From contig CM055094.1 in assembly GCA_029204225.1 (NCBI GenBank), positions 26,734,541 to 26,798,540 of the forward strand: 64,000 bases of DNA. Reading direction: 5' to 3'. Of this stretch, positions 51,174 through 62,829 are shown piece by piece. The stretch's first letter is position 1, and the number at the start of each line of letters is the position of its first letter. A model generated the notes under the pieces. The model was not told the origin of the DNA and did no database searches. It worked only from the letters and a program-made list of their open reading frames with translations. The translations under genes were made by a program, and so were the position numbers. The DNA is from Diphasiastrum complanatum. Its lineage: Eukaryota > Streptophyta > Lycopodiopsida > Lycopodiales > Lycopodiaceae.

Positions 51174-53622
51174 CATTGATGTCTTTTCCATGCCAAAAGG
51201 CATATAAGACTACTGAAGTACATGTCAAGTGTGTGGTAACCATGGGAGCATATAAAACGTCTCCAGAACTGTAATAAAGAAAACATCTAGTACAAACTAA
51301 AGTAAACACGTATGCGAGAGTGTGTTTGTGCATAATAATCATATGTATCTATGTCAAGATGTCAAGACTGTGCTATGCTGTTGCTGTAAAAAGATGTAAT
51401 GTGAGCCACAACATGAGAAGGCACTGGAGCCTGTCGGCGTCGTCTATGAGCATGAGCATGAGCATGTGTAGTAGTACGTCTCTGCATAGGATGTCTGGTG
51501 ATCCTGGTAGTAACGTGATGGTGAGAAGTACACTGTCTATGATCTCTATGAGAATGCGAGCGGCTATCATCATCATCGTCGTCATAATCCTCGTCCTCAT
51601 GCACTAACTCACGCGATCTCCGCCTAGTAAAGAATGAAGTGATCAGTGGTTGTGAGGTAAAATGCTGGGGTGTCTCGTATGAAGCTCTCTGTAGGATGAA
51701 CATCTCGCGTACCATCAGGGCAACACATCGCGGGTCCTCATAGGCGATGAGAGAGCGTAGAGTGGTAGGCATGTCTTGAAACAGGCAATGATATCGTCCT
51801 CTGATCTTATAGTATACAAGGCATCGAAAGATAAAGTGCTCCTCAAACTCCACCTCACCTAGAGAGCATAACTGGCAAATCCGCTCCTCTCTAGGAATAC
51901 CATGGAACCTCCTAGTCTCAATAGCTAGTTGATGAGAGGATACTCTGAGCTGTCCCAGTGTGAATCTGAGACAATGTGATAGTCCTGAATCTAAATAGTG
52001 TGGCATGACTAGTGTCCCTGATGCATCCAGCTCCAAGAAATGGGTTTGGTAGAAAGCTGGCTTAACCCGTAACTGGTTACGCCAAGTCCGGTCCAGATAT
52101 GAACGATAGAGGAATCGTCTGATATATTGATGGGTGCCTGAGGGAAGCTCTATGGTGGAGATACCAAATGACTCAAGTAGGAGGTGAGATGTGTGAGAGA
52201 ACCATGATAATCTGTAGCCCTGATCATGAAGACGTTGTGAGGAGGATAGTGCAATCTGTATGTATCGTCTGTCTATCTCTGGTAACTCCTGTATCCTCTG
52301 TATATAGGTAATGAGCTGAAAAGCTACCTTGATCTATATAGGTGGAACTGCAAACTCGACCAGGGGAATCTCATGTGGAACAGAAGGCTTCGCTCGAATC
52401 AACCGAGCTAGCATGGTGGTCTATAGTCGTGAAAGACTGGCCCAGTGTGAAGAGGGGAGACCTGTACACCATGCCTCTGCCGCATATAGAGCCGTGGGAG
52501 TGACAATGGTATCAAAAAGGTGACACTTACTACGAGCATCCTGGATGGACTTCCGGAAACAAAATCGCTCTAGCTGAACAAGGGAGGCATGTCCCTTTCC
52601 CAGTCGAGTGGCAGCAACATGTCTCATGCTAAAAGTAGGACCTGAGAAAAGGATCCCCAGGTATGTGTAGGAAGGGACCACCTCTAGGACCTGTCCACCC
52701 AAAGTAAGCTCCTATCGCTGCATGAATGCTCGAGAAGTGTTGAAGACCATAACCTTGGTCTTCCCAATGTTCACCCCTAGGCCCCATCTGGTGCAAAACT
52801 CATGTAAGCAATCCAACTGTCACTGTAGACCCTCTCTAGTCGGTGAGACCAATACCACATCATCGGCATAAAGGAGGATAGCAATCAAGATGTCCCCAAG
52901 CCTACAACCAGCACCACCACACTATGTAATGACTCTCTCCAACTCATCAACATACAAGCCAAAGAGGATTGGTGAGAGGGAACAACCCTGCTTCACCCCA
53001 ATAGTGCTCCAAATGTGATCTGATATGCCACTGCTATGCCGGAAACATCCCAGGACACGCTCATAAAGTGCCATCACAACAAGAACGATGTCGATGGAGA
53101 AGCCTAGGTCTCGGAGTCTGTGGATGAGCAATGAGCGAGGGACAGAATCAAAGGCTTTCCTAAAGTCCACAAAACAACAGTAAACCCTCTCTCTCCTGTG
53201 CTTAGCCTCCTCAATCACAGCCCGCAATGTGAAGATGTGATCTGCAGTAGAATAATGGGCTCGAAAACTTGCCTAACCCATAGCATGTAGTCTCCTAGTC
53301 TCCGCCTCTGAGCTCACGACAGACTGAAGTATAGTACCATATAGCTTCGCCAGGACATGCCCAAATCATGATGGTGCGGTAGTTACTCGGAATCATGGGG
53401 TCACCATTCTTATGGATGGGGTGGATGATGTTAGTGCACCAGGATGATGGGATACCAGAAACAACTGCGGAATTAAGAAGGGTGGCTATGGTGGGAGCGA
53501 GTAAGTCAGAGGCATGGGAAAGGAGTTCAGACTCAAGGTCTTCAATATCTCTGGCCTTGTGAGACTTCATCTTCTTAATGGCTGCAAGTACCATGTCAGA
53601 TGTGAAGAAGGAGAACTCATAA
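51100..53622 (-). mobile_element. LINE j, 5'-truncated, TC tail
   Basis: Minus strand from 53,622: FFTSDMVLAAIKKMKSHKAR, PSSWCTNIIHPIHKNGDPMI, RERVYCCFVDFRKAFDSVPR, IGVKQGCSLSPILFGLYVDE, the LLYADDVVLV region, SYTYLGILFSGPTFSMR, AEAWCTGLPSSHWASLSRL. After shifts the C-terminal domain has an unbroken LGQLRVSSHQLAIETRRFHG and CQLCSLGEVEFEEHFIFRC. Hairpin 51,190-51,203, then a GACATCAATGAAGC box and a TC tail (51,100-51,170). The least damaged C-terminal frame of the window runs 52,036-51,362. Confidence 0.91.
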
Positions 53623-54214
53623 AACCATAGTTAGACCATCCTTAAGCCTATTGGAGATAAGATTTTTGGCTCATACACGACCTAAAACAAGCTACCTCCT
53701 TTGTAATCTATTAAATAGTGGACCACCCATCCATTATTTTTTTATCGTCTTTCGTAAAATGTACTATGTGTTATGTACGTAAGATCCTTGTATGAGCAAT
53801 CACCAAGTTCCTGTGGATTTATCTGTTCTACACCATCAAATATTCAACTCCAGCATTGAGGTTCCATGATAGGTGTGATTTTATTGTAGTTGCTTTGATA
53901 ACAAATCCAAATTAAGAGCTTGAGTTATCAAACTAAATGCTTTAAAATATCTGAAGGACCCAACTGTTTTGTTTCTTAGGCATCCTTTAAGATTTGAAAT
54001 TGGGGTTCAAGCACCTTTCCTTAAGGAATACAAAGATGCAAAGGGTTTAGCGCCTCATTTAGTTAGTTTAGAGTTTTGTGCTATTTCTAGTTTACCATTG
54101 CATGTATAGGTGCACTTGACAATTCACTTGAAGTGGAAAGAATTTTGGATGACAACTTTTCTTGCTACTACAGTACTATATCACGATTCTTCTAAAGAGA
54201 TTTCACTCATGCAG

Positions 54215-54340
54215 GATCACACAATCGCTATTGAGTCTTTGTTGAGCCTTGTTCAAATATTGAAAAGGTCTCAATCACATCTTCAAGCCATACTTCCACA
54301 AAATGCTTGGACTTTTTTGGAGCAGTTCTATTTACGCACG
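54215..54340 (+). CDS. VPS50: VPS50 exon h
   Basis: 126 nt, 42 codons, both ends on codon boundaries. Reads DHTIAIESLLSLVQILKRSQ, SHLQAILPQNAWTFLEQFYL, RT. Animals have ERVVATESLVFLAEQ ... LQPHLDAVMP ... FLQQFYSQT at this position, plants SKAHLQSML. Joining directly to exon g leaves one residue fewer than in other plants, so no missing exon is needed. Donor ACG|GTATGT. Confidence 0.93.
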
Positions 54341-54542
54341 GTATGTAGAGTCTATTAGTTCTTGTTTCTTGATTTTTTTGAAAGCTTACCTATATGATCA
54401 AAGAGTGTCATTAACCACCAATTCAAGAAAGTAATTTTCCATTTTGAAGACTATCTTCAGCTGGTTTAATTGCTTGGTCGCTTATGAACTTCAATATATA
54501 TAGTATCTATTAAGGGTTTATTGATAACTGCAAATTAATCAG

Positions 54543-54613
54543 GTGGATGCAGTTCCTGACTTGAAAGAGCATGTGTACAAAACCCTTGCAAGGTTACTTC
54601 TCAATATTGGCGG
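54543..54613 (+). CDS. VPS50: VPS50 exon i (last exon found)
   Basis: 71 nt. Acceptor AATCAG. Reads VDAVPDLKEHVYKTLARLLL, NIG and two bases of a Gly codon, matching plant VDAVPDLxEHIHRTTARLLLHINGY. Donor GG|GTATGG. The conserved continuation (NAKWEVKEL block) was not found in the remaining 9.4 kb, so the next intron is longer than that or the gene is broken here. Confidence 0.91.
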
Positions 54614-55014
54614 GTATGGCAAGATCAAATGATGTGTTTTTCATCTTTATAGTTCTTAGACATAGTATGACAAAGAAAAATAGTTCATTGTATATGAAGT
54701 AAAGTATTGTTACATCTGTCTAGAATCTTTAAAGCCCTGATTTAAATCTTATGCTATCTAAACAATGATTAATAGTCAAAGAGGTTTGACTAAGCATTGT
54801 CCTACTTCATTCAATTAAGTTCACAACAAACCTAAGTACATGACTGCAGTACAACACTTATGATTGATCATAAGGACAACACAAGTCTTGAAGTAAGCAC
54901 TTTATTATGAAGGTACAAAAGCACAATGATATCAATTAGGAAAATGGTAGCATAACAATGCTATCCTAGACTCTAGCCTAACTCACTACAAGTGCCCTTC
55001 TTTATAGACTTTCT
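54614..55014 (+). other. VPS50 intron 9 start
   Basis: AT-rich, nothing recognisable, up to the TC-rich stretch in front of the U6 copy. Confidence 0.6.
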
Positions 55015-55116
55015 CTCTCTTCGGAGACATCCGATATAATTGGAACGATACAAAGAAGATTAGCATGGCCCCTGCGCAAGGATGACACGCACAAATTGAG
55101 AAATGGTCAATTTTTT
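55015..55116 (+). ncRNA. U6 snRNA-like sequence, retrotransposed copy fused to a LINE
   Basis: Near full-length plant U6: TTCGGAGACATCCGATATAA, the invariant core GAAGATTAGCATGGCCCC and GCGCAAGGATGACACGCAC, then GAGAAATGGTC and a terminal T run. Compared with the usual plant U6, the 5' stem is altered (CTCTC for GTCCC), a few bases differ in the core, and two bases are missing before the T run. No upstream sequence element or well-placed TATA box is visible, so it is probably not transcribed as a U6 gene. LINE k sequence begins at the very next base (55,117), and a short TC tract precedes the U6. Confidence 0.93.
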
Positions 55117-55868
55117 ACTCATATGGTGAGTACCTGTTACAGTTTGGTGAGGCACATGAGTTAGCCATTTATAATGGCCTACCTCACTGGCCTACTTCTG
55201 GCAGCTATACTTGTCACCCTCACAGTGGTGGTCATAGTGTGGTTGATTACCTCATGGGGTCACCGTCATCCATCCCTCTCATTCATAGATTCCATATCTC
55301 CCCTACCACCCTCTTTGATCATTCGTTCTTATCCTTCACTATTGGCCACCTTCCACCATTACAACCTCTACATCAGTCCATCCTTCCCTGTGCACCCAAA
55401 TACACCTTCCACCCCCTCTCCATCCCACTCTACCAGGAATCTCTCGCCTCCTTACTTCACTCTTTTCCACACAGTGAACCGCTTGAGTCACAAGCCACCT
55501 TCCTCACCACCTGTCTCCACATTGTTGCTACTTTCGCTTTCCCCTCTAAACCTCATAAACACAAACCAGTTCATCCACAATCATCCCGACCTTTCCATCC
55601 ACCGTGGTATGACGCGGAATGCCGATCCCTTCACCACTCTGTCACACATGCTTGTTTCCACGCCCGCCATCTCCTCCGCTCCTCACGACAATTGTACAAT
55701 CGTACTCTCCGTCGCAAAAAACGTGCCTATGATGACTCTGAAGGTAACCGTCTTGTGAACCTCCTTCTCAGCTCCTCCTCTGGTGCCTTTTGGCGTGAGT
55801 TTATCCCTCGTGCCCCACCCCCTCTACTGAACGATTTACATATCTGGACCGACTATGCTACCCAGCTT
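55117..55868 (+). mobile_element. LINE k, endonuclease end and linker, joined to U6
   Basis: Starts at CATATGGTGAGTACC, inside the endonuclease region (compare 60,817 in LINE l). Reads [49 protein letters not shown] (Phe for Ser beside the catalytic Asp-His), then the linker PWYDAECRSLHHSV, KKRAYDDSEGNRLVNLL and GAFWREFIPRAPPPLL to 55,868, where Copia sequence takes over. RT and the 3' end are missing. Confidence 0.9.
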
Positions 55869-56025
55869 CTAAGCTAAACTATTTTCTTATCTCCATCAAC
55901 TTTGCTGTAAATGCTTATGATCCATCATTGTACCATGCTTGTATTGAGCTTGATGACATTATTTTGAGTGGTAATGATCTAGATGGAATAAGAGATGTAA
56001 AAATTGCATTATCCAAAGACTTTAA
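55869..56025 (+). pseudogene. Copia RT fragment, displaced
   Basis: Reads NAYDPSLYHACIELDDIILS, GNDLDGIRDVKIALSKDF, the Copia RT region around YVDDIIxxGND with the Tyr-Val lost. It lies upstream of integrase sequence although RT follows integrase in Copia, so it is a rearranged piece or belongs to another copy. Confidence 0.7.
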
Positions 56026-58245
56026 CAACGTTTCAAAGATTTTCCACCAATGGTGGAAAATCAGTTTGGGCATTCTTTGAAGACCCTACGCACCGATCGA
56101 GGAGGGGAATACATTAAGAATACGTTCGGTGCATTTCTTCGAGAAAAGGGAATTCTACATCAAATGACAACTCCCTATACGCCTCAACAAAATGGTGTTG
56201 CCGAGCGAAAGAATCGCACACTTATGAAGATGGCCCGTTGCATGCTCAAAGCAAAGGGGCTGCCTCACAAGTTTTGGGCTAAAGCGGTTATAACGGCAGC
56301 ATACATAAGCAATCGTTAAAGTATTAACTCCTTATGAAGTTTGGTATGGAAAAAAGTCTACAATCTCTCACTTTCGCATTTTGGGTTGTACGGCTTATGC
56401 TTTTGTTCCAGATAAACTTCGTACAAAGCTTGAGGATAAACGAGTTAAATGCATTTTTGTTGGCTATAGTAGTGAAAGCAAAGGCTATAGGCTGTTCACT
56501 TTGAGCACTAACAAGATTATTGTTAGTCGTGATGTGCATTTTGATGAAAAGAGTTCATTGGATGTGGCCCCAACTCATATCTTGAAGGGGGACAGCCCAC
56601 ATAGTGTGAATGTTGAAGTTTTTCTAGATTTGGTACCATCTTCTATTGCAAGAGATAAGGGGTAGCAATCAACCAGTTTCAACATGCCCAACACCTCATC
56701 AAGTTTAGAGCCTAATGTTCATCAAGAACCGCCCGTTGTTGCTCAAAATCAGCCTGCAGGAACTATTGGACAGCAAGGACCAGTTTTGGAAGATCTTGGA
56801 CAGCCAAGTGCGGTGTCGGAGGATCTTGGACAGCAAATTGTAAGAAGAGACATGGCTGTTGGACAGCCCAAAACAGTCCCATGGTGGTTGTTCTCGACTT
56901 TGTGGGACAGCAAAGTAAGTTCATTTTATGATGGAAAGACACGTGCCTCTACAAAATCAGTGGACTATGCTGATTTTTCAGATTTTGCTCTTACATCTCA
57001 TGGAGATATGGCGGAAGAACCTGATTTTTATGAGCCAGATTTGGGTTCTTGTTGATCTTCCTCATGGGAAGAAGGCAATTGGGTATACAAAATCAAGTAT
57101 AAGGCAGATGGTACCATTGAAAGGTATGAGGCAAGGCTTGTTGCCAAAGGCTATGCTCAGCAAAAGGGGATTGATTATGAGGCGACTTTTTCTCCTACTG
57201 CTTGGATGACTACCGTGAGGGTAGTAACCTCTTTGGCTGCCCATTTTGGTTGGCGTTTGCGGCAACTTGACATAAAGACAACATTCCTCAATGGTGATCT
57301 CAATGAGGAAGTGTACCTTCAACAACCTGCTGATGTTTTGGTTGAAGGCCAAGAAAATAAAGTTTGTCTTCTCAAGAATGCACTTTATGGACTGAAGCAA
57401 GCTCCGAGGATGTGGTATCAAAAGATACATGCCTACTTTTGTGATCGAGGGTTTACTAATAGTCCTAGCGAATTTACTCTTTATGTCAAGCATACTTCAG
57501 ATTATATCATCATTATTTTGCTTTATGTTGATGATATTATTATTACGGGAAGTAATGAGCAGCAGATTGATGCCGTAATACTTGATCTTGGTATGGTTTT
57601 TGAAACCTCATATTTAGGCCTATTGCATTTTTATCTTGGTCTTGAATTTGTACAACAAGGGGCTGGAATTTTCATCTCTCAAGAACGCTACATTGGGCAG
57701 ATTTTGAAGCGGTTCAAGATGGAAGATTGCAAGCCGGTTGCTATACCTATGGAGACAGGCCTGAAATTAAGTAGTCAAGGTGACGGTGAACCATTTGATA
57801 CTACTTCATATTGTCAAGCTATTGGCTGTCTCATTTACCTATGTAATTCAAGACCGGACACTTCTTATAGTGTCTCACTCATGAGTCAATTCATGCATGC
57901 CCCGATGACATCACATTGGAAAGCATTGAAGAGGATCTTTCGATATCTTCAACGAACAAGAAGTCATGGACTGGTTTTTCCTGCTTGTGATGATGCATGT
58001 TTGGTTGGTTTTAGTGACTCGGATTGGGGTGGAGATCAAGACACTAGACGCTTTACAAGTGGACATTGTTTTTTTTTATGGAAATTCTGCAATTTCTTGG
58101 TCAAGTAAAAAGCAGCCCACTATTGCTACTTCTTCCAGTGAGGCAGAATATAGAGCAATATTACCAGCCACAACAGAGTGTTTATGGCTGAGAAGACTTG
58201 TTGACATGAAGTTTGGCGAGCCCTCAGCCACTCTTATCTTGAGTG
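56026..58245 (+). mobile_element. Copia 3, integrase to RNase H
   Basis: Sister copy of Copia 2, in normal order. Integrase: LRTDRGGEYIKNTFGAF and TPYTPQQNGVAERKNRTL. A deletion of about 17 bases near 56,318 breaks the frame, and sequence resumes with GCTAYAFVPDKLRTKLED. A linker with repeated LEDLGQP-like units follows, a stop at 57,053, then RT: KYKADGTIERYEARLVAKGY, LDIKTTFLNGDLNEEVYLQQ, YVDDIIITGS near 57,527. RNase H has SDSDWGGDQDTRRFTSGH, a frameshift in a T run at 58,070, and SSSEAEYRA. At 58,245 Gypsy sequence cuts in. The end of RNase H resumes at 60,054. Confidence 0.93.
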
Positions 58246-60053
58246 ATAGTCTCATAGGTCCAATCCACACCTGGATGACTAGCACCAGTACTATCATAAC
58301 ATAAATGCAAAATCTCCCTACACAGCCCTTTACTTAATACTAACTGAAATGGGGAGTTTGCCATTTCCTTTAACTATACCATCTGCCATGGTATACTTCA
58401 GGCAAGTGTGAGCAAAGAGATCAAAGCTTTCCTTTTGAGACTCTACTTGGCCAAGATTTACCTCTCTCACAACCTCTTACAATAAACAATGAGGATCCTC
58501 TTGCTGAATTTATCTGATCTCAGCAATTAGGTCATTTTCTATGACCACAAAAGACATTTGATACAATATACGAGATAATGCATCAAGCACACGATTTTCG
58601 ATACCTTTCCTGTACCGAATTTTGATGTGAAATTCCTGCATCAATTCAGCCCACCTGGCTAATTGCATAAATACATAAAAATGTCATGGTCGGCGTATAC
58701 AAACCCGCATTACACAAAAAAATGCCTCCAAACTTTCAAAGCATGGACAATGGCATACAACTCTTCTGAGCAGGGTTGAGCTTCTCACTCACAAAGGCCA
58801 CTGGCCTACCCTCTTGCATCAGAATTGTCCCAACGACGACATCACTTGCATCCGTTACTATGACAAATGGTTTCTAAGGGTCTACTATCTTTAATGTGAC
58901 AAAGTCAGCCACAACTTGTTTCAAAGCGTTGAAACTTCATTGCTAAACTTCCGTCCACTTATTATTCTATAGCATATTTGGTCAAAGGTGCAGCCATGTG
59001 TGAACAACCCTTCACACCTTGCAACAAAACCCAAACAATCCAAGAGAGCCTCTCAATACCGTCAAGTTTGTAGGTATAGGCCACGGAAGGAGAACAACTT
59101 TCCTTGGATTCGGTTTTATGCCTTCAGCTAACACGATAACACCCAAATAAGCTATCTTTTATTATCATTAGCAAACAAGATTTTATCCCTCAGGGTTGAC
59201 AAACAGTTCTAAGGTGAGTTACATACGTCACCACAACTGTAACAGTCTGAGTACATCGTTCATCAACATCATACACGTTATTGGGGCGTTAGTCAATCAA
59301 AGGCATAACCAAAAAGTTATAGTGACTGAAACAAGTTTTGAAGGCAGTCTTACGCACATGCACTTCATGAACTCTCAGTTACTAATCTCCATTTTTCAAA
59401 CAACTTTGCTAGCACCGTACAATATGTCGATTTCCCTGCATGTACAAACATTAGAGCACATGAAACATGGTGGAGCTGGCTGCCTTGTCTCCTCCCAACC
59501 TTTGTTGCATAGATTATGATCCGGAATGCCTCTCTCTAGGCTCACTTATGCACAATCCTCAAGCACCCCTTAACCCTGACCTTTCCTAACGTCGACACAT
59601 GGCCAATTCCATGCACAGTCGACACTTGCCACTTGGCAGTACCCTGACACATAGGCAAGTGAGTAGGCTGACATGTGTCACTCATACACTGGACCAAGTG
59701 TCCCTGTGAGCATGTGGCACGTGTCATGTTTGACCGGTCAACCCCGACATGTGTCACTCATTCACTGGACCAAGTGTCCCAGTGAGCATATGACAAGTGT
59801 CCCATTGACTAGTCAACTCTCCTACTTTTTAGGAGTTCAGTCCAGCCACTCCTAATAAATGACCCAGTACCCCATGCCAAAGCTAAGCACGACTCTCTGA
59901 GGTCCAATGCCAACTAATTATAGTTTATTTACAATTTACTTACAAAGACCACAGGCTGGTGACTTAGCCATTTCAGTAATTACAATAATTACAAAACGTA
60001 CATGTGTCTCTGAAAACTGTAAATAACCGGGACAGGGAGTAAAGGCTCTAACA
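58246..60053 (-). mobile_element. Gypsy fragment D inserted in Copia 3
   Basis: Minus strand. From 59,190 leftward: GVIVLAEGIKPNPRKV, KPFVIVTDASDVVVGTILMQ and EGRPVAFVSEKL of the RT/RNase H junction, then, near 58,650-58,540, LMQEFHIKIRYRKG and DALSRILYQMSF of RNase H, and ADGIVKGNGKL near the integrase start. To the right, 59,520-60,053 is LTR sequence whose outer end reads TGTTAGAGCC on the minus strand. Gag and protease are absent between LTR and RT. About 120 bp of Copia 3 were lost at the insertion. Confidence 0.83.
59520..60053 (-). repeat. LTR of Gypsy D
   Basis: Related to 44,836-45,450. It contains a direct repeat of about 45 bp: the phrase GACATGTGTCACTCATNCAC with what follows it stands at 59,670-59,716 and 59,748-59,793. 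Confidence 0.65.
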
Positions 60054-60313
60054 ATTGTCCTACAGAGGATAATATTGCGGACCTCTTCACTAAGGCGCTG
60101 CCTAGAGTCAGATTTGAAGCTTTATCCAAAGCTTTAAATTTGATACCACGTGTTGGTTTTATTACATAGTGAAGATTTCAGTTTTTCTGCATTGTCATTT
60201 AAGGAGGATGTTAGAAATAAATGACTATGCTGAAGTTAATCCATAGGTTACTTTGACCCAAAAGGTCGAGATTTGTGTAACCATGGGTATTTAGTTATTT
60301 AGGCCATCTTAAG
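60054..60313 (+). mobile_element. Copia 3, RNase H end and start of 3' LTR
   Basis: Resumes Copia 3 with NIADLFTKALPRVRFEAL, then a polypurine tract AAGGAGGA at 60,201-60,208 and the LTR start TGTTAGAAATAAATGAC at 60,209. The LTR is cut after about 105 bases by LINE l. Confidence 0.88.
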
Positions 60314-62818
60314 AGGTGATCTGATTGACTTTACCACTGGACGAGACCTATTGTTTTTCATGGAGACTCACGAGAGCCAGGTGTTCGGTTTACCCACCTT
60401 CCCGGGCTACAGATGGGATTCAGTATACAGATCTGAGATTAGATCAGCCAGAGAGTCCCTTCATCAGATGTTTGAGTTCGTCAGGCATGATGAGCACGCA
60501 CGGTATATTAGGCTCCGTATCACAGGACGAGCGATTGGTTTAGACAAGGACATCTTCATGCCTTGTATTTTCCTCCAAAGTCCTCCTCCTTTGTTGAGGG
60601 AGTTGGCTCACCTTATTTGGATCTTTTAGTGGATATCATCATATTTGCAGAGCGGGGGCATATTTTTCTCACGGGGGATTTTAATGTCCGGACAGTCTCA
60701 CAACAGTTAGAGTTCCATGATGTGACAGATCAGATGCGAGTACATGCCCTTGATAGTGACAGCTTGGTGATCACTTGGATTTTTCGTAGATGGACCGGGA
60801 CCTATTACATCATATGGTGAGTACCTATTACAGTTTGGTGAGGCACATGAGTTAGCCATTTAATTTGCCTAATTTTGGCAACTATACTTGTCACCCTCAC
60901 AGTGGCGGTCATAGTGTGTTTGATTACCTCATGGGGTCATCGTCATCCATCCCTCTCATTCACAACTTCCATATCCCCCCTACCACCCTCTCTGATCATT
61001 CGTATCCTTCGCTATTGGCCACCCTCCACCACCACAACCTCAATACCAGTCCATACTTCCCCGTGCACCCAAATACACCTTCCACCCCCCTCTCTATACC
61101 ACTCTACCAGGAATCCCTCGCCTCCCTACTTCACTCTTTTCCACACAGTGAACCGCTGGAGTCACAAGCCGCCTTCCGCACCACCTGTCTCCACACTGCT
61201 GCCACTTTGGCTTTCCCCTCTAAACCTCATAAGCACAAACCAGTCCATCCACGATCGTCCCGACCTTTCCATCCACCGTGGTACGACGCGGAATGCCGAT
61301 CCCTTCACCACTTTGTCACACATGCTCATTTCCACGCCCGCCATCTTCTCCGCTCTTCACGGCAATTGTACAACCGCACACTCCATCACAAAAAACGTGT
61401 CTATGATGACTCTGAAGGAAACCGTCTGGTAGACCTCCTTTTCAACTCCTCCTCTTGTGTTTTGGCATGAATTTATCCCTCGTGCCCCACCCCCTCTTCT
61501 GGACGATTTACATATTTGGACCAACTATGCTACCCAACTTTACCCTATACCCACTGATACACCACACCCATCTCCATCTCTCCTCGACCTTCAGACTTCA
61601 CCTTTTTCACCCCTGACCTAGTTCGGGCAGCAATCAGAAAGCTGAAAACCCATCGCATCGGAGACATTGAAGACCTTGATTCTAAACTACTGATTCACGC
61701 CCCCAATACCCTCGCCCCTACATTATCCACTCTCCTTAACCATGTTGTTGTTGAGGGCTTCCCATCCTCTTGGTGCACCAACATCATACATCCTATCCAT
61801 AAAAACGATGACCCCATGGTACCTGGTAATTACCGAACTATCATGATTGATCATTGGACATGTTCCCGCGAAATTATATGGCACCATCAGTCTGCAGTTA
61901 GCTCAGAGGCAAAGTCCAGGAGATTACATGCTTTGGGTCAGGCAGGGTTCTGAGCTCATTATTCCACTACAGATCAATATTCAACTTCGAGCCCTCATTG
62001 AGAAAGCTAGACACAGGAGAGAAAAGGTTTACTGTTGTTTTGTGGACATCAGAAAAGCCTTTGATTGTGTCCCACGCTCCTTACTCATCCAGAGACTCCG
62101 AGACCTGGGTTTCTCCACAGATATTATTCTAGCCGTCATGGCTCTCTATGAGAGGGTTTTGGGTTGCTTTCGTCATGGTAGTGGCATTTTTGAGCATATC
62201 TGGAGTACTATTGGGGTTAAGCAGGGATGCTCTCTCTCACCAGTTCTCTTTGGATTTTATATTGACGAGCTAGAGCAGGTAATCTCTCAGTGTGGTGGGG
62301 ACGGTTGTCGGCTTGGAGACATTCTGATTGCCATCCTTCTCTATGCGGATGATGTGGTACTAGTCTCCCATACCAGAGAGGGACTACAGAGACAGTTGGA
62401 TTGCCTACACACCTTTTGCACTCAGTGGAGTTTAGGGGTGAACCTCTCGAAGACCAAAGTCATGGTCTTCAATACATCTCGAGCTTTCATGCAACGCTAG
62501 GAGCTTACCTTTGATGGACAGTCCCTAGAGGTGGTCTCTTCATACACTTACCTGGGTGTGCTCTTCTATAGTCCTACCTTCAGTATGAGACATGCAGCTA
62601 CTTCTAGACTTGGGAAGGGCCACTCTTCCCTAGTCCAGCTGCAGAGATTCTGCTTCCGTAAGTCTATTCGGGATGCCCCGAGTAAGTGCAGACTGTTTGA
62701 CTTCTTCGTCACCCCTTTAGCCTTGTATGCGGTAGAGATATGGTGTACAGGACTATCATCTTCACACTGGTCCAGCATTTCACGCTTACAGACCACCATG
62801 TTAGCTCGCATGATTTGA
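60314..62818 (+). mobile_element. LINE l, endonuclease through RT
   Basis: The longest ORF2 in the window, with several frameshifts. Endonuclease: LLFFMETHESQVFGLPTFPG (catalytic Glu), DIFMPCIFLQSPPPLL (degraded YFPP block), IFLTGDFNVRTVSQQ, PHSGGHSVFDYLMGSSSSIP and LSDHS. Linker: PWYDAECRSLHHFV. RT: FPSSWCTNIIHPIHKNDDP, VYCCFVDIRKAFDCVPRSLL, IGVKQGCSLSPVLFGFYID, LLYADDVVLVSHTREGLQRQ, VNLSKTKVMVFNTSRAF, SYTYLGVLFYSPTFSMR, SRLQTTMLARMI. It breaks off at 62,818 before the zinc domain, and no 3' box or tail is present. Confidence 0.92.
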
Positions 62819-62829
62819 GCAAAGTTAAT

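Larger units (their letters stand above)
50103..54214 (+). other. VPS50 intron 7
   Basis: 4,112 bp. Holds a GT repeat (50,854-50,874), a CpG-rich palindromic stretch with two long T runs (50,886-51,040), a CGCGCC repeat (51,080-51,099) and LINE j (51,100-53,622). The stretches 50,103-50,850 and 53,623-54,214 show nothing recognisable. Acceptor CTCATGCAG. Confidence 0.85.

Noticed and set aside
54110-54214. Upstream extension of VPS50 exon h in the same frame
   Set aside because: Homology starts exactly at the acceptor at 54,214, and the phase with exon g fits there.
55015-55116. Functional U6 snRNA gene
   Set aside because: No plant upstream sequence element, no TATA box at the right distance, altered 5' stem and a 2-base loss before the T run. 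Better explained as a retrotransposed copy.
59670-59793. CRISPR-like direct repeats
   Set aside because: Only two imperfect copies within an LTR of a plant genome. CRISPR arrays are not expected in nuclear DNA.
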